A stretch of 64,000 nucleotides of DNA from Jiulongibacter sediminis (GCF_001306455.1 NZ_LGTQ01000006.1:744001-808000), one strand, 5' to 3'; numbered from the stretch's first letter, positions 8,353 to 18,101 are shown. Notes: generated from the sequence alone by a model not told the origin. Translations and numbers: made by a program.

Positions 8353-11300
8353 TTACGCCTGTACACCTCTCAAATATTCTCTTTCAATCGCTTCTTCACC
8401 TCTCAATTTTTTCTGGATACGGTCAGAAATATAATAGAGACAAGGAACAATAATCAAGGTCAAAACCGTGGAGAAAGCCAGACCAAAGATGATGGTCCAG
8501 GCAAGAATGTTCCAGAAAACGGCTGAGTCGCCACCAATATGCACTACCCAGTCAAGATCTACAAATAAGGCTCCGAAGTCAAAGGCAAGACCGATCGCCA
8601 ACGGAATCATACCCAAAATGGTAGAGAAGGCGGTCAATAGAACCGGCGTCAAACGTGTGCTTCCACCTTCAATGATAGCTTCTTTAACGGAATAGCCGCG
8701 TTTACGCATCTCATCAATAAATTCGATGAGTAAGATACCGTTTTTCACCACAATACCTGCCAGAGCAATAATACCTACCCCGGACATGATGACAGAGAAA
8801 GTCTTATTGAAAATAAGGAAGCCCAGCAGCACACCTATCAAACTCAATACAATGGTAAAGAAGATAATGAATGGTTTAATGATACTGTTGAACTGAGCAG
8901 CCAGAATCAGATAAATAATGGCGATAGCAATCAGGAATGCCATACTCAGGAAGGCCATGGCTTCTTCCTGCTCTTTTTGCTCTCCGGCCCGGTCAATGGT
9001 GTAGCCCGCAGGTAAATCCAAATCTGAAAGCTCGGCAAAAATCATTTCATTGATCTTTGTTGCCTGCTCGGCATATTCCGGAGTAACATCAGAACTAAGC
9101 GTAATGGTGCGTTTCGCGTCAGTCCTGTTGATTTGACTGAAAGTGGTTGAGTACGAAATATCTGCTACTGTTGACAAAGGAACAGATCTCAAGACCCCAC
9201 CCATATTCATATCACGGTAGGTGATATTCATGCTCAATAGTTTCTCGATATCGCTTCGGTCTGATTGCTCCAGTCGCAATTGGATCGGGTATTCATCATC
9301 CAGATCACGGAATTTTGAAATTTCAGAGCCAAACAAGGCAGTACGCAAAGCCATGGCAATGGTAGTGGTGCTGATACCCTCTCGTGAGGCTTTCTCACGA
9401 TCCACATTGACCACAATCTCCGGTTTATTGGTTACCAGGTCAGACTTCAGCTCGTCAATTCCCGGAATGTTACTGGCTTCAATTTTGGCGAAAACTTTTG
9501 ACTCGATATCACGAAGAATTTCAAAGTCCTCTCCTGTAATTTCAATCGTAATCGGTTTTCCTGTTGGCGGGCCATTACTCTCTCTTTCTACGGAGATTGA
9601 CGTGCCCGGAATATCAATTAACGACTCTCTAACTTCATTGAGAAGTTTCAGCGAAGAAACCCCGCCGCGAGATTCTTTTCCGACAAAAGCCACTGTCACT
9701 TTCGACTTGTGTGGTGTGTCAGAACGGTCTGGGTTCATCGGGTCGCCGGCATTTCTACCTACGTTTGAAATCACCGAGTTAACAGCCGGCATGGCATTAT
9801 TGTCTTCCAACACTTTGAAAACGCGACGTTCTATTTCTTTCGTTACATCATCGGTTTTACGGGCGTCAGTACCTATTGGCATGACGTTATAAACGTAGAT
9901 ATAGTCAGGTTCTGCAGATGGGAAGAAAACCACGTTGGGTTTCTTTATCCCCATGAAAACAAAAGTGAGAATAAGCAGAACAAAAGAAGCGAGAACAGCC
10001 CAAACGGGTCTGTAACCTTCCAAAATCCAACGAATGGTTTTGCTATAGCTGTCTTTTAATTTCGGCAATAGGTTCTCCTGGAAAGGAATAATCAACTTCG
10101 GGGTAAGGATGAAGTGATTGAAAATAACCAAAATGGCAAGTAGTACCATTACGTTGGCTACGCCGAAGACAGTTCCTATGCCAGTTATGGCGTACAAAAG
10201 GTAAAATACTACAGCTATAACTCCAAGAATGATCAAAGTTCTCTTAATAGAAGCAAAACCCGAATCCTTTTCTTTGTCTTCGTCCTCTCTTTTCATGAAG
10301 GTCATGGCAAAAACCGGGTTCATGATGTATGAAACCACCAAAGAGGCAAAAAGCGTGAAAATGAGCGTGAAAGGCAGGTATTTCATGAATTCACCCACCA
10401 TACCCGGCCAGAATAGTAGCGGGAAGAAAGGAGCAATGGTGGTCAAAGTACCGGCTAATACCGGAATAAATACCTCAGAGGCTGCCAGTTTTACGGCCTC
10501 CGTAATGCTTAGGTTCTTATGTTTATTAAAGATACGGTGAGAGTTCTCAATAACCACAATGGCGTCATCCACCACAATTCCCAAACCAAGAAGAAAGGCA
10601 AATAATACGATGGTGTTGAGGGTAAAGCCCATAGCCATCAAAGGGTAGAAGGCAAGTAGAGCTGAAAGTGGTACGGAGAGACCCACAAAGATGGCGTCAC
10701 GCACACCCATGAAGAACATCAAAACCAACACCACGAAAATAAAGCCCATAACCACCGTGTTAATCAGGTCGTTAATATCAGCCTTGGTACGGTCACTTTG
10801 GTCGGCAGTAATTGTAACGTTAAGCCCTGACGGAGCTTTTTCTTTGAATTCATCAAGAATGACTTCAATCTGCTCAGAGGCGGCTATCAGGTTTTCACCA
10901 CTTCTTTTGATCACGTTTAGAGTAATTACAGGCTCATTGTCAAGACGGGCAAAATCCTGCCTTTCAGCATTGGAGTCAACTACCTCAGCGATTTCGTACA
11001 AATGAGCAGAAGCCCCCGTTCCTGAAGTCACAATTACATTTCTTAGCTGCTCAATGGTCTGAAATTCACCTTTGATGCGAAGTGTTCTTCTAACATTGTC
11101 CACATTCAGCTCACCAGCAGAAATATTGATATTCTCATTCTGAACCGCCGATTGAATATCATAGAAAGTCAGGCCGTAAGATTGCATTTTCTGTAAGTCC
11201 AGGTTGATCTGGATTTCTCTTTCCAGGGCACCTACAATATCCACACGGGTAATTTCAGGAAGCTCTTCTATTCTGTCCTGAATGTCTTCACCGTATGATT

Positions 11301-11820
11301 TGATTTTATCCAATGGAAAATCACCGGAAAGGTTGATGTTCATGATCGGGAACTCCGAGAAGTTCACCTCCATAGCCGTAGGATCCTGTGTTAGATCATT
11401 GGGCAGGTCTCTTCTGGCTTTGTCGATGGCGTTTTTAACACGGTCTTTAGCGACCTGAACATCGACATTGGTATTAAACTCCACCAAAATCACAGATACA
11501 TCCTGAAGAGCATTTGAGGTAATCGTTTTTACTCCTTGCTCTGATTTGATCTGCTTTTCCAGCGGCTTATTGATCAGGTTTTCAATATCGGCCGGGGCTG
11601 TACCCGCATAAACGGTATTGACGTAAATCTGAGGAATTACAATATCAGGAAACTGCTCCTTAGGAAGGTTATTAAAGATGGAGTATCCTGCTATAGTCAG
11701 AAGGAAAGTTACGAGGTAAACTGTTGTTTTATTGCTGCCAAGAAAACCAATCAGATTATATACCGGTCCTTTACCCTTAGGTTGCCCTTCTGATTCGAAA
11801 TTTTTGTTTGAATCTGTCAT
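8353..11820 (-). CDS. RND-family efflux permease (AcrB/MexB-type inner membrane pump)
   Basis: A 1155-residue proton-driven pump of the HAE1/HME RND superfamily. It has the first membrane helix near 35-55, a long periplasmic loop, six central helices with GLGIVVDDAIVVIEN carrying the paired Asp of helix 4, a second periplasmic loop, and a C-terminal six-helix block with SVIMSGVGIIALAGIVVKNG. It is somewhat longer than the usual 1020-1050 residues because of an extra hydrophobic section around 505-570. It is the last gene of an operon with a TolC-like channel and a membrane-fusion adaptor, so it extrudes a drug-like or lipophilic compound across both membranes. The substrate is not predictable. 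A TetR regulator lies directly upstream. Confidence 0.95.
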   Translation of the reverse strand: MTDSNKNFESEGQPKGKGPVYNLIGFLGSNKTTVYLVTFLLTIAGYSIFNNLPKEQFPDIVIPQIYVNTVYAGTAPADIENLINKPLEKQIKSEQGVKTITSNALQDVSVILVEFNTNVDVQVAKDRVKNAIDKARRDLPNDLTQDPTAMEVNFSEFPIMNINLSGDFPLDKIKSYGEDIQDRIEELPEITRVDIVGALEREIQINLDLQKMQSYGLTFYDIQSAVQNENINISAGELNVDNVRRTLRIKGEFQTIEQLRNVIVTSGTGASAHLYEIAEVVDSNAERQDFARLDNEPVITLNVIKRSGENLIAASEQIEVILDEFKEKAPSGLNVTITADQSDRTKADINDLINTVVMGFIFVVLVLMFFMGVRDAIFVGLSVPLSALLAFYPLMAMGFTLNTIVLFAFLLGLGIVVDDAIVVIENSHRIFNKHKNLSITEAVKLAASEVFIPVLAGTLTTIAPFFPLLFWPGMVGEFMKYLPFTLIFTLFASLVVSYIMNPVFAMTFMKREDEDKEKDSGFASIKRTLIILGVIAVVFYLLYAITGIGTVFGVANVMVLLAILVIFNHFILTPKLIIPFQENLLPKLKDSYSKTIRWILEGYRPVWAVLASFVLLILTFVFMGIKKPNVVFFPSAEPDYIYVYNVMPIGTDARKTDDVTKEIERRVFKVLEDNNAMPAVNSVISNVGRNAGDPMNPDRSDTPHKSKVTVAFVGKESRGGVSSLKLLNEVRESLIDIPGTSISVERESNGPPTGKPITIEITGEDFEILRDIESKVFAKIEASNIPGIDELKSDLVTNKPEIVVNVDREKASREGISTTTIAMALRTALFGSEISKFRDLDDEYPIQLRLEQSDRSDIEKLLSMNITYRDMNMGGVLRSVPLSTVADISYSTTFSQINRTDAKRTITLSSDVTPEYAEQATKINEMIFAELSDLDLPAGYTIDRAGEQKEQEEAMAFLSMAFLIAIAIIYLILAAQFNSIIKPFIIFFTIVLSLIGVLLGFLIFNKTFSVIMSGVGIIALAGIVVKNGILLIEFIDEMRKRGYSVKEAIIEGGSTRLTPVLLTAFSTILGMIPLAIGLAFDFGALFVDLDWVVHIGGDSAVFWNILAWTIIFGLAFSTVLTLIIVPCLYYISDRIQKKLRGEEAIEREYLRGVQA

Positions 11821-11845
11821 ATCATTTCTTTTTCAAAAAGTGCTT

Positions 11846-12973
11846 TTAGTAGCTGATCAATTCTCCGTCAACCAAGTCCTGATAACCCTCAGTAATCAGG
11901 ATATCGCTGGTTTGAAGTCCGGTTAAAATCTCAATATCCTCACCTGAGGTCAGTCCGGTAGTTACCACACGGCTGCCGGCCACCTGTTCACCATTTCTGT
12001 TTTCGGCTACATAAACAATGTCTCCTTTCTCCGTTCTTTGAATCAGGTTTCTAGGAATGGCGATAATATCAGCACGGTTCTGATCTTTAATTTTTACGCT
12101 TGCGTTCAGGTTTGGCTTAAGTTGACGGTCAAACGGTACTTTTGCTTCAGCAACAAAAGTTCTGGTCACGGGGTCAACGGTCTGGCTTACGAAAGAGAGA
12201 CGGGCGGTAATGGTTTTTTGAAGATCAGGGAAAGTTACCTCGATCATATCTCCTTTCTGAATGGTGCCGGCGTAGGTATCAGGGATTCTGGCTACCACTT
12301 TGAGGTTACTCAAATTGACAACGCGAACAATACCAAGTCCCGGAGAGGCCATCTCACCTGCTTTCATTCTTACCTCATCCACATAGCCGTCAATTGGTGA
12401 TTTTACGATATTCTGAGCATCCTGAGCTTCAAGAGTTGCGAGTCTTTTCTCCAATGACTCTACTTGAGCTTTAGCTTGAATGTACTGTACCTCAGTTCCA
12501 ATTTTCTGATCCCAAAGTGCTTTTTGACGCTCGAAAAGTGTTTTAGCCGTCTCCATCTGAATTTTGATTTCATTCATGCTGTTCCTCAGAATGCTATTAT
12601 CAATTGTGGCGATGGTCTGTCCCTTTTTTACGTAGTCTCCTTCAGTAACATAAACTTTGGTGAGTGCACCTCCCATTTGAGGGCTCACGAAAACATTATT
12701 CACAGCTTCCAGTCTACCATTGGCTTCTACATAATGTGAAAGATCAGTGGCAACTATTTGCATTGCTTTTACATAAGTGATTTTGGCGGAGGTATCTGGT
12801 TCTGCTTCTTCAATGAAAGCTTCCAGTTCATCTATTTTAGATTCAAGGTCAGTAACTTCACCTTTAAGTTTGGCTAGCTCTGCCTTTTTGCCTTCCAGGC
12901 TATTATCTTGTTTTTCGCCGCATGAAGTAGCTACTGTAACAAGTGCGATGAGTAAAAATGCGTACTTTTTCAT
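11846..12973 (-). CDS. Efflux RND periplasmic adaptor (membrane-fusion protein), lipoprotein
   Basis: A 375-residue protein with a lipoprotein signal (VATSC, Cys18), so it is anchored to the inner membrane on the periplasmic side. A short coiled coil at about 28-57 (KKAELAKLKGEVTDLESKID) precedes the half lipoyl motif region (GRLEAVNNVFVSPQMGGALT). Next come the alpha-hairpin (ETAKTLFERQKALWDQK...) and the second lipoyl half with SPIDGYVDEVRMKAGEMASPG, then the beta-barrel part. This is the HlyD/AcrA layout. It connects the RND pump 25 bases downstream with the TolC-like channel encoded 22 bases upstream. The extra N-terminal coiled coil is common in Bacteroidota adaptors. Confidence 0.94.
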   Translation of the reverse strand: MKKYAFLLIALVTVATSCGEKQDNSLEGKKAELAKLKGEVTDLESKIDELEAFIEEAEPDTSAKITYVKAMQIVATDLSHYVEANGRLEAVNNVFVSPQMGGALTKVYVTEGDYVKKGQTIATIDNSILRNSMNEIKIQMETAKTLFERQKALWDQKIGTEVQYIQAKAQVESLEKRLATLEAQDAQNIVKSPIDGYVDEVRMKAGEMASPGLGIVRVVNLSNLKVVARIPDTYAGTIQKGDMIEVTFPDLQKTITARLSFVSQTVDPVTRTFVAEAKVPFDRQLKPNLNASVKIKDQNRADIIAIPRNLIQRTEKGDIVYVAENRNGEQVAGSRVVTTGLTSGEDIEILTGLQTSDILITEGYQDLVDGELISY

Positions 12974-12995
12974 GTATGATTTTCGGTAAAAGAGA

Positions 12996-14327
12996 TTATT
13001 CAGTAATTAATTTTCCCTGTGCTTTGTCAAGGTCAACTTTGGCGACCAGAACGTCATAAAGGGCTGCGAAATAGTTTGTTTGAGCTTGTCTTAAATCGTT
13101 TTCGGCATTTACGACCTCCAGATTAGAGCCAACGCCCTGTTGGTATTTAATTTTAGAAACGCGAACCACTTCTTCCGCCAGCTCAAGGTTTCTTTTTTGA
13201 ACGTCCAGTGTCTCCAGACCATTGGTCATATTAATCGTAGCCTGGTCATTCTGAAGATTGAAAGAGTTTCGAAGCATCTCAGCCGTATTATCCATTTGAA
13301 TAATGTTCAATCGCTGACGCTCGGCCTGAACCTTTCTTAGCCCGCTATCAAAAATCGGAATGTTAACGCCCAGTGATAAAGCTGAAGACCCAAACCATCT
13401 TTCAAAAGGATTAAAACGGGTATTGCTGTGCCCCGCACCAAGAGATCCGCTGAAGAATACATTTGGGATAGCCCCTTTCAGGTAGCGTTCTTCATTCAGT
13501 TCAAGAAGCTGACGGTTGGTTTTCAAAACCTGATACTCAATTCTGTTTTCCGGGTCAACTTCCTGCTTTGCGATAGTGGCCAAAGCCTTTTCTTCCTGAT
13601 CTTTTAGGTTATCAGTCAAAACAATTTCAGAAGAGACATTATAGCCCATCTGGAACTTCAAAAGCTGTTTTGAAAGGTCAATCAGGTTATTAACTTTCGT
13701 CAGTTCTGTTTTCAGATTGTTTTTTTGAACGGCAATACGATCAAGGTCGATTTTCTCTACAAAGCCTTGATTGAACATTTGAGTAGTGTTATACTCCATA
13801 GTATCAAGGCGGGCGATGTTAAGATCAATAATCTTAGCCCGCTCAGCGGCCACCAAAACGGAGTAGTATGCCTTGGTGATATTTTCAGCCACGGTCGTTT
13901 TAGACTGCACCAACTCCTGATCTGCCAGTTTCCTGTAGGTATCCTGAGCTCTTAAACCTACCAGCCAGGTAGCATCAAAAATCAATTGGTTAACCGCGAT
14001 CCCGGCCTGACCAGCCCATGGTACGCCAAACTTAAATTTGGTTACCGATCCCTCAGGTGCGGTAGGATCAAAGTTTTGGGCATCAATCAGCTGTGTAGGT
14101 ACAATGGCATTGTAGGTATACTGGAACTGCCCGTTGATCTGCGGCATACCCGCTACTTTGATTTCTTTGATTTGCAGTTCGGTATCCTGCTTCCTCACGA
14201 TGGCGTTTCTGACGTCGGCATGGTGTTTCAGGCCGTAGGCTACGGCTTCCTCTAAAGAGAAAGCCTGCTGCGACACCGCCGCAAAAGATACCAGCAACAG
14301 GAGTGATCCTGATAATAGTTTTTTCAT
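12996..14327 (-). CDS. TolC-like outer membrane efflux channel
   Basis: A 443-residue outer membrane factor with a cleavable signal (MKKLLSGSLLLLVSFAAVSQ), then FSLEEAVAYGLKHHADVRNA, the typical start of the OEP domain. Two internally similar long-helical halves follow; the second carries FNPFERWFGSSALSLGVNIPIF and ends with KYQQGVGSNLEVVNAENDLRQAQ, the family hallmark. It forms the exit duct of the tripartite pump encoded by the next two genes. It is the first gene of the efflux operon, and a 14-bp palindrome lies 27 bases upstream of its start, between it and the tetR gene. Confidence 0.95.
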   Translation of the reverse strand: MKKLLSGSLLLLVSFAAVSQQAFSLEEAVAYGLKHHADVRNAIVRKQDTELQIKEIKVAGMPQINGQFQYTYNAIVPTQLIDAQNFDPTAPEGSVTKFKFGVPWAGQAGIAVNQLIFDATWLVGLRAQDTYRKLADQELVQSKTTVAENITKAYYSVLVAAERAKIIDLNIARLDTMEYNTTQMFNQGFVEKIDLDRIAVQKNNLKTELTKVNNLIDLSKQLLKFQMGYNVSSEIVLTDNLKDQEEKALATIAKQEVDPENRIEYQVLKTNRQLLELNEERYLKGAIPNVFFSGSLGAGHSNTRFNPFERWFGSSALSLGVNIPIFDSGLRKVQAERQRLNIIQMDNTAEMLRNSFNLQNDQATINMTNGLETLDVQKRNLELAEEVVRVSKIKYQQGVGSNLEVVNAENDLRQAQTNYFAALYDVLVAKVDLDKAQGKLITE

Positions 14328-14353
14328 GTGTTTGTTTTCTATTTGTTTTCAGC

Positions 14354-14367
14354 GGTCACATGTGACC
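14354..14367. promoter_or_regulatory. 14-bp perfect palindrome, candidate TetR operator
   Basis: GGTCACATGTGACC is a perfect inverted repeat placed in the 107 bases between the TetR-type regulator gene and the TolC-like gene that opens the efflux operon. TetR-family repressors bind palindromes of about this size near the genes they control, so this is the best candidate operator. It could also bind another dimeric regulator. Confidence 0.5.
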
Positions 14368-14434
14368 TTTGATGATTAAAATAATATTTGCGGATAGTGG
14401 CTAGATATTATTTTTATCATGTCGGTTTCATGTG

Positions 14435-15028
14435 TTATTTGATTGCTTCGTAGGCTTTAAGCCCTTTTTCTGTTACTATTCCTCTAATAAAATGGTCTAT
14501 AAAAGCGAGTTGGATATCCAGTAAGCGGTACTTTTTCTCTGGGAAAATATCAGGATTAAAAGCCATGTCTACTGATTCAATTCTAAGTCTGCTTAAGATT
14601 TCAATGTCCAGATCTGCCCGGTAAAGTCCCTTTTCAATTCCCTTCAAAAGGTTGTTTTTTACTACTTCCAGAAAATGACTTTTGTGCTGAAGGTATTGAG
14701 CCCAGGCTTTCGGATAATACTTTTGAAGATCATGGAATGCCACCGGGTTAATAGTCCCCAGCATCTCTCTCATCATTTTGGTTGACATAATGATTTCCTC
14801 GATGGGGTCATTGGCTTGTTCGGCAACTTCCTGCTCCCGGCACTTCTCTTTATTCAGAAAATAGCTCGAGCACTCTTCCACCAGAGCATTTTTGTCGGCA
14901 AAGTGCTGGTAGATGGTTTTTTTTGACATACCCAGCTCAGTGGCAATGTCATCCATTGTCACTCGTCTGAACCCTAACTTTAGGTACAGCTCCTGAGCTT
15001 TTTCGAGTATTCTTTCTTTCACTTCCAC
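14435..15028 (-). CDS. TetR/AcrR-family transcriptional regulator
   Basis: A 197-residue protein with an N-terminal helix-turn-helix at about 10-50 (RRVTMDDIATELGMSKKTIY, then QHFADKN), the TetR_N signature. The C-terminal ligand-binding part is helical and resembles the group seen next to efflux operons in Bacteroidota. It lies directly upstream of, and in the same direction as, the TolC-adaptor-RND operon, with a palindrome in the gap. It is therefore the probable local repressor, released by an unknown inducer. The starting ATG follows an AT-rich 334-base intergenic region shared with divergent pyrD. Confidence 0.93.
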   Translation of the reverse strand: MEVKERILEKAQELYLKLGFRRVTMDDIATELGMSKKTIYQHFADKNALVEECSSYFLNKEKCREQEVAEQANDPIEEIIMSTKMMREMLGTINPVAFHDLQKYYPKAWAQYLQHKSHFLEVVKNNLLKGIEKGLYRADLDIEILSRLRIESVDMAFNPDIFPEKKYRLLDIQLAFIDHFIRGIVTEKGLKAYEAIK

Positions 15029-15362
15029 GGCTGCAAAACTCAGGAAACTTTTAAAAGGTTCAAAGTTTCTGGTATTATTTTTAGAACAATACGGGGTAAG
15101 TGGTTTTATGGGTTGATGAGTGGGAATGTCCTTTTATTTTTTGATGGTTTGTAATTTGCTGAAATTGAATACTTAAACTATTTCACTATTAATTTTATTG
15201 GATGGGTTGTATTGTAGTCAAAATGTAAATCACGACATATAAAATTGTACTTTACATATATTTGTATTTTTTCCTTAAGTGGAGAGTACTCTTTTCACGG
15301 TGTGAATGGTTTGATAATGAGGTGGCATGTTCTAGCTTTGCACAGCAATTTGCCTACCTCAT
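15029..15362. other. Intergenic region between divergent tetR and pyrD
   Basis: AT-rich 334 bases without an open frame of note. The pyrD-proximal end holds a good phylum-type promoter (15311-15340). I see no convincing promoter for tetR on the other strand and no stable hairpin. Confidence 0.6.
15311..15340 (+). promoter_or_regulatory. Predicted promoter of pyrD-ubiE-porT
   Basis: TTG at 15311-15313, 19 bases, then TAGCTTTG at 15333-15340. This matches the Bacteroidota sigma pattern TTG-N19-TAnnTTTG exactly. The start codon at 15363 is about 16-18 bases after the expected transcription start. Confidence 0.65.
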
Positions 15363-16403
15363 ATGAGTCTCTATAAAAGTCTGGTATTCCCTTTGTTAAA
15401 GAAGGTTGATCCTGAGAAGGTGCACTATTTGGTGACGGACCTTCTAAAGTTTGCCCACAAAATCCCTTTTGTGCCTTCAATCGTTAGAAGTATTTACACT
15501 TTTGAAGATGCTTCATTGGAACGGGAAGTTTTCGGGTTGAAATTTAAGAATCCCGTAGGTCTGGCTGCAGGCTTTGATAAAAATGCTTTGTGGGTAGATG
15601 AGCTGGCCAATCTTGGTTTTGGTTTTATTGAGATCGGTACGGTGACTCCAAAGGCTCAGCCGGGTAATGACAAACCGCGACTTTTCAGATTGATTAAAGA
15701 TGAAGCCATTATAAATAGAATGGGCTTTAATAATGAAGGATCGGTGAAAGCCGCTGAACTTTTAAAGCTTCGAAAGTCAAAAGTGATTTTGGGTGGAAAC
15801 ATTGGCAAAAATAAAGTTACTCCAAATGAAAACGCTCTGGATGACTATCAACTGGCCTTTAATGATCTATATCCGTATGTCGATTATTTCGTTGTGAATG
15901 TAAGTTCGCCTAACACCCCGGGCTTGAGAGAATTGCAGGACAAAGAACCGTTGAGCCGAATTTTGAATGCATTGAAAAAACTCAATGCCGGCAAATCTGC
16001 CGAGAAACCAATTCTTCTGAAGATAGCTCCTGATTTGACAGACAGTCAGTTGGATGATATCATTGAGATTGTCAACGAAACAAAAATTGACGGACTGATT
16101 GCCACCAATACCACTATTGAGCGTTCACCATTGAGTTCTTCACTAGAGGAAATTGAAACGATAGGAGCTGGAGGCCTAAGTGGTAAACCTCTGACGAAAC
16201 GTTCTACTGAAGTTATCCGTTATCTACACAGCAAATCCGGCGGAGCCTTCCCGATAATTGGTGTTGGTGGAATTTACACTGCGGATGATGCCCGGGAAAA
16301 GCTGGAAGCCGGAGCCTCATTGGTTCAGGTGTACAGTGGTTTTATTTATGAAGGCCCGGCAATCGTAAAAAATATCTGTAAAGGACTTTCAAAAAGAGCT
16401 TAG
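15363..16403 (+). CDS. pyrD: Dihydroorotate dehydrogenase (quinone), class 2
   Basis: This 346-residue enzyme oxidises dihydroorotate to orotate, the fourth step of pyrimidine synthesis, and passes electrons to the quinone pool at the inner membrane. The class 2 assignment rests on the N-terminal amphipathic extension (1-45) ahead of the FMN barrel, and on Ser in NVSSPNTPG (179-187), where class 1 enzymes have Cys. GLAAGFDKN (66-74) and [11 protein letters not shown] are FMN-binding segments. It is the first gene of an operon with the menaquinone methyltransferase ubiE, whose start follows after one base. This is biologically sensible, since menaquinone is the electron acceptor of PyrD. Confidence 0.97.
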   Translation: MSLYKSLVFPLLKKVDPEKVHYLVTDLLKFAHKIPFVPSIVRSIYTFEDASLEREVFGLKFKNPVGLAAGFDKNALWVDELANLGFGFIEIGTVTPKAQPGNDKPRLFRLIKDEAIINRMGFNNEGSVKAAELLKLRKSKVILGGNIGKNKVTPNENALDDYQLAFNDLYPYVDYFVVNVSSPNTPGLRELQDKEPLSRILNALKKLNAGKSAEKPILLKIAPDLTDSQLDDIIEIVNETKIDGLIATNTTIERSPLSSSLEEIETIGAGGLSGKPLTKRSTEVIRYLHSKSGGAFPIIGVGGIYTADDAREKLEAGASLVQVYSGFIYEGPAIVKNICKGLSKRA

Positions 16404-16404
16404 T

Positions 16405-17130
16405 ATGGCAGTAGTACCTTATAAAGACAAAGAATCAGGTAAGAAAGAGCAGGTTTCTGAGATGTTTGATAATATCTCAGCCAAGTACGATCTATTAAAC
16501 AGAGTTCTTAGTGGAGGTGTTGATCTTTACTGGAGAAAAAAGGCCATTTCCTTGCTTAAAAAAGAGCAGCCGAAGCTAATCCTTGACATTGCTACAGGTA
16601 CTGGTGACCTTGCCATTGAAGCCAACAAACAGCTGAATCCAGAGAAAATCATTGGTGTCGATATCTCTGAAGGAATGCTCTTTCATGGTCGTGAGAAAAT
16701 GAAAAAGCTGGGCCTTCAGGATAAAATAGAAATGAGAATGGGAGATTCAGAGAAACTCCTGTTTGATGACAATACCTTTGACGCGGTCATCGTTTCTTTT
16801 GGCGTCAGGAATTTCGAAAATCTGAAGAAAGGGTTAACGGATATGTGCCGTGTCACCAAACCGGGTGGAACCTGCGTGGTGGTTGAGTTTTCAAAACCAA
16901 GAAGCTTCCCAATGAAGCAACTTTATGGTTTCTACTCAACCAAAGTGCTTCCATTAATAGGTAAACTTGTGTCAAGAGACAGCTCAGCCTACACGTATCT
17001 GCCGGAGTCGGTGAAGGCTTTTCCTGATGGTGATGATTTTCTTTCTATTTTTGAGTCAGCAGGTTTTAAAAACACCTACTGCAAAACACTAACCTTTGGT
17101 ATATGCTCGGTATATGTCGGGAAAAAGTAA
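16405..17130 (+). CDS. ubiE: Demethylmenaquinone methyltransferase
   Basis: A 241-residue class I SAM-dependent methyltransferase of the UbiE/MenG family, which carries out the last step of menaquinone synthesis. Signatures are MFDNISAKYDLLNRVLSGG near 20-38, the SAM-binding LDIATGTGDLAIEA (about 59-72) and FGVRNFENLKKGL with RVTKPGG. Bacteroidota use menaquinone, so the MenG role is the likely one. The gene starts one base after pyrD, and the following porT-like gene begins 28 bases before its stop, so all three appear translationally coupled. The ubiE-porT neighbourhood recurs in this phylum. Confidence 0.96.
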   Translation: MAVVPYKDKESGKKEQVSEMFDNISAKYDLLNRVLSGGVDLYWRKKAISLLKKEQPKLILDIATGTGDLAIEANKQLNPEKIIGVDISEGMLFHGREKMKKLGLQDKIEMRMGDSEKLLFDDNTFDAVIVSFGVRNFENLKKGLTDMCRVTKPGGTCVVVEFSKPRSFPMKQLYGFYSTKVLPLIGKLVSRDSSAYTYLPESVKAFPDGDDFLSIFESAGFKNTYCKTLTFGICSVYVGKK

Positions 17131-17852
17131 AAATTAGTATAACAAGAGGAGCTTTCGCCATTGCTCTTCTGGTTTCCGGGCTTTTTCAGGCAAATGCTCA
17201 GTCTCGCAATAATATCATTCATCAGGCTGAGTATGATGCCAAACAGGTGCACTTTGGCTACTTCATGGGAGTTGCGATGAGCAATTACCGTATAAGGCAT
17301 AATGAGTCTTTCAACTCAGTAGCAAATGATACTATCAAATCCATCACTTCGCCAATCGATTATGGTTTAAAAATGGGCGGCTTGATGAATTTCTATGTCA
17401 ATGATCGCTTTGATGTCAAGTTTGTGCCTACGGTGGCTATTTATTCCCGAAAACTGACGGTCAATGAGAACCCTGATATTATTCCATCAAGAGAGCAAGC
17501 CTGGTTTGAGATACCTGTATTTCTTAAATACAAGTCGCTTAGAAGAGGGAATACTCGGATGAACATGTTTGTGGGTCTTCGTCAGGGTTTTGAAACCAAT
17601 GCCATTAACCTTGCTCGCAGGGGGAGAATAAATAGGGTAGAAGGTCTGAGAAGAGGTGATTTTAGTGTTGAGTATGGAGCCGGCATGGAGCTTTTCAGGC
17701 AATTTTTTAAACTTGCTCCTGAAGTACACTTTTCTCACGGTCTCAGAAATATGATTGACCGGGCAGATATCGCAAGTACGGATCCAACACCACTTTCAGT
17801 GCTTGGCCGCCTGAACACCCACACGGTTACTTTCTATCTCTTTTTTGAATAG
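17103..17852 (+). CDS. porT: PorT-like outer membrane beta-barrel protein of the T9SS
   Basis: A 249-residue protein with a signal peptide (hydrophobic 15-30, ending in QANAQ) and an outer-membrane barrel pattern of alternating aromatic beta strands ending in TVTFYLFFE, with C-terminal Phe-rich strand. This is the PorT/SprT type. PorT of Porphyromonas gingivalis is required for secretion through the type IX system. The gene begins inside the 3' end of ubiE (28-base overlap, different frame) and there is no other ATG nearby, so coupling to ubiE is likely. A large T9SS-type substrate is encoded elsewhere in the window (29.6-32.4 kb). The assignment rests on overall pattern and gene order. Confidence 0.8.
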   Translation: MLGICREKVKISITRGAFAIALLVSGLFQANAQSRNNIIHQAEYDAKQVHFGYFMGVAMSNYRIRHNESFNSVANDTIKSITSPIDYGLKMGGLMNFYVNDRFDVKFVPTVAIYSRKLTVNENPDIIPSREQAWFEIPVFLKYKSLRRGNTRMNMFVGLRQGFETNAINLARRGRINRVEGLRRGDFSVEYGAGMELFRQFFKLAPEVHFSHGLRNMIDRADIASTDPTPLSVLGRLNTHTVTFYLFFE

Positions 17853-18033
17853 GCCGGGGAATCATTTTTTTATTTGATGTATTTGGTTATATAGAGGCAC
17901 TTTCGTGTTTTGAGATTTACCCGTAAGGTATCTAAAACATCGAAGAGTGGTTATTATTTGACCTGTATAGGCTTGATTGACAGTTAGTTGATGATTTTTT
18001 TTAAAGGGCAGACACTTTTTATTTAAAAAAACG

Positions 18034-18062
18034 TTGTTCATTTAAAGTTTTTGATACTTTTG
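18034..18062 (+). promoter_or_regulatory. Predicted promoter of the DUF2795 gene
   Basis: TTG at 18034-18036, 18 bases, then TACTTTTG at 18055-18062, followed by GCAGCC. This is an exact TTG/TAnnTTTG pair, about 40 bases ahead of the start codon at 18102. Confidence 0.65.
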
Positions 18063-18101
18063 CAGCCAAATTCAGGATTTACATATTAAACGAGTGAAGT
18101 T

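Noticed and set aside
9221-9892. 223-residue plus-strand open frame
   Set aside because: It lies antisense to the well-supported RND pump gene and shows no family features; it is a shadow of that gene.
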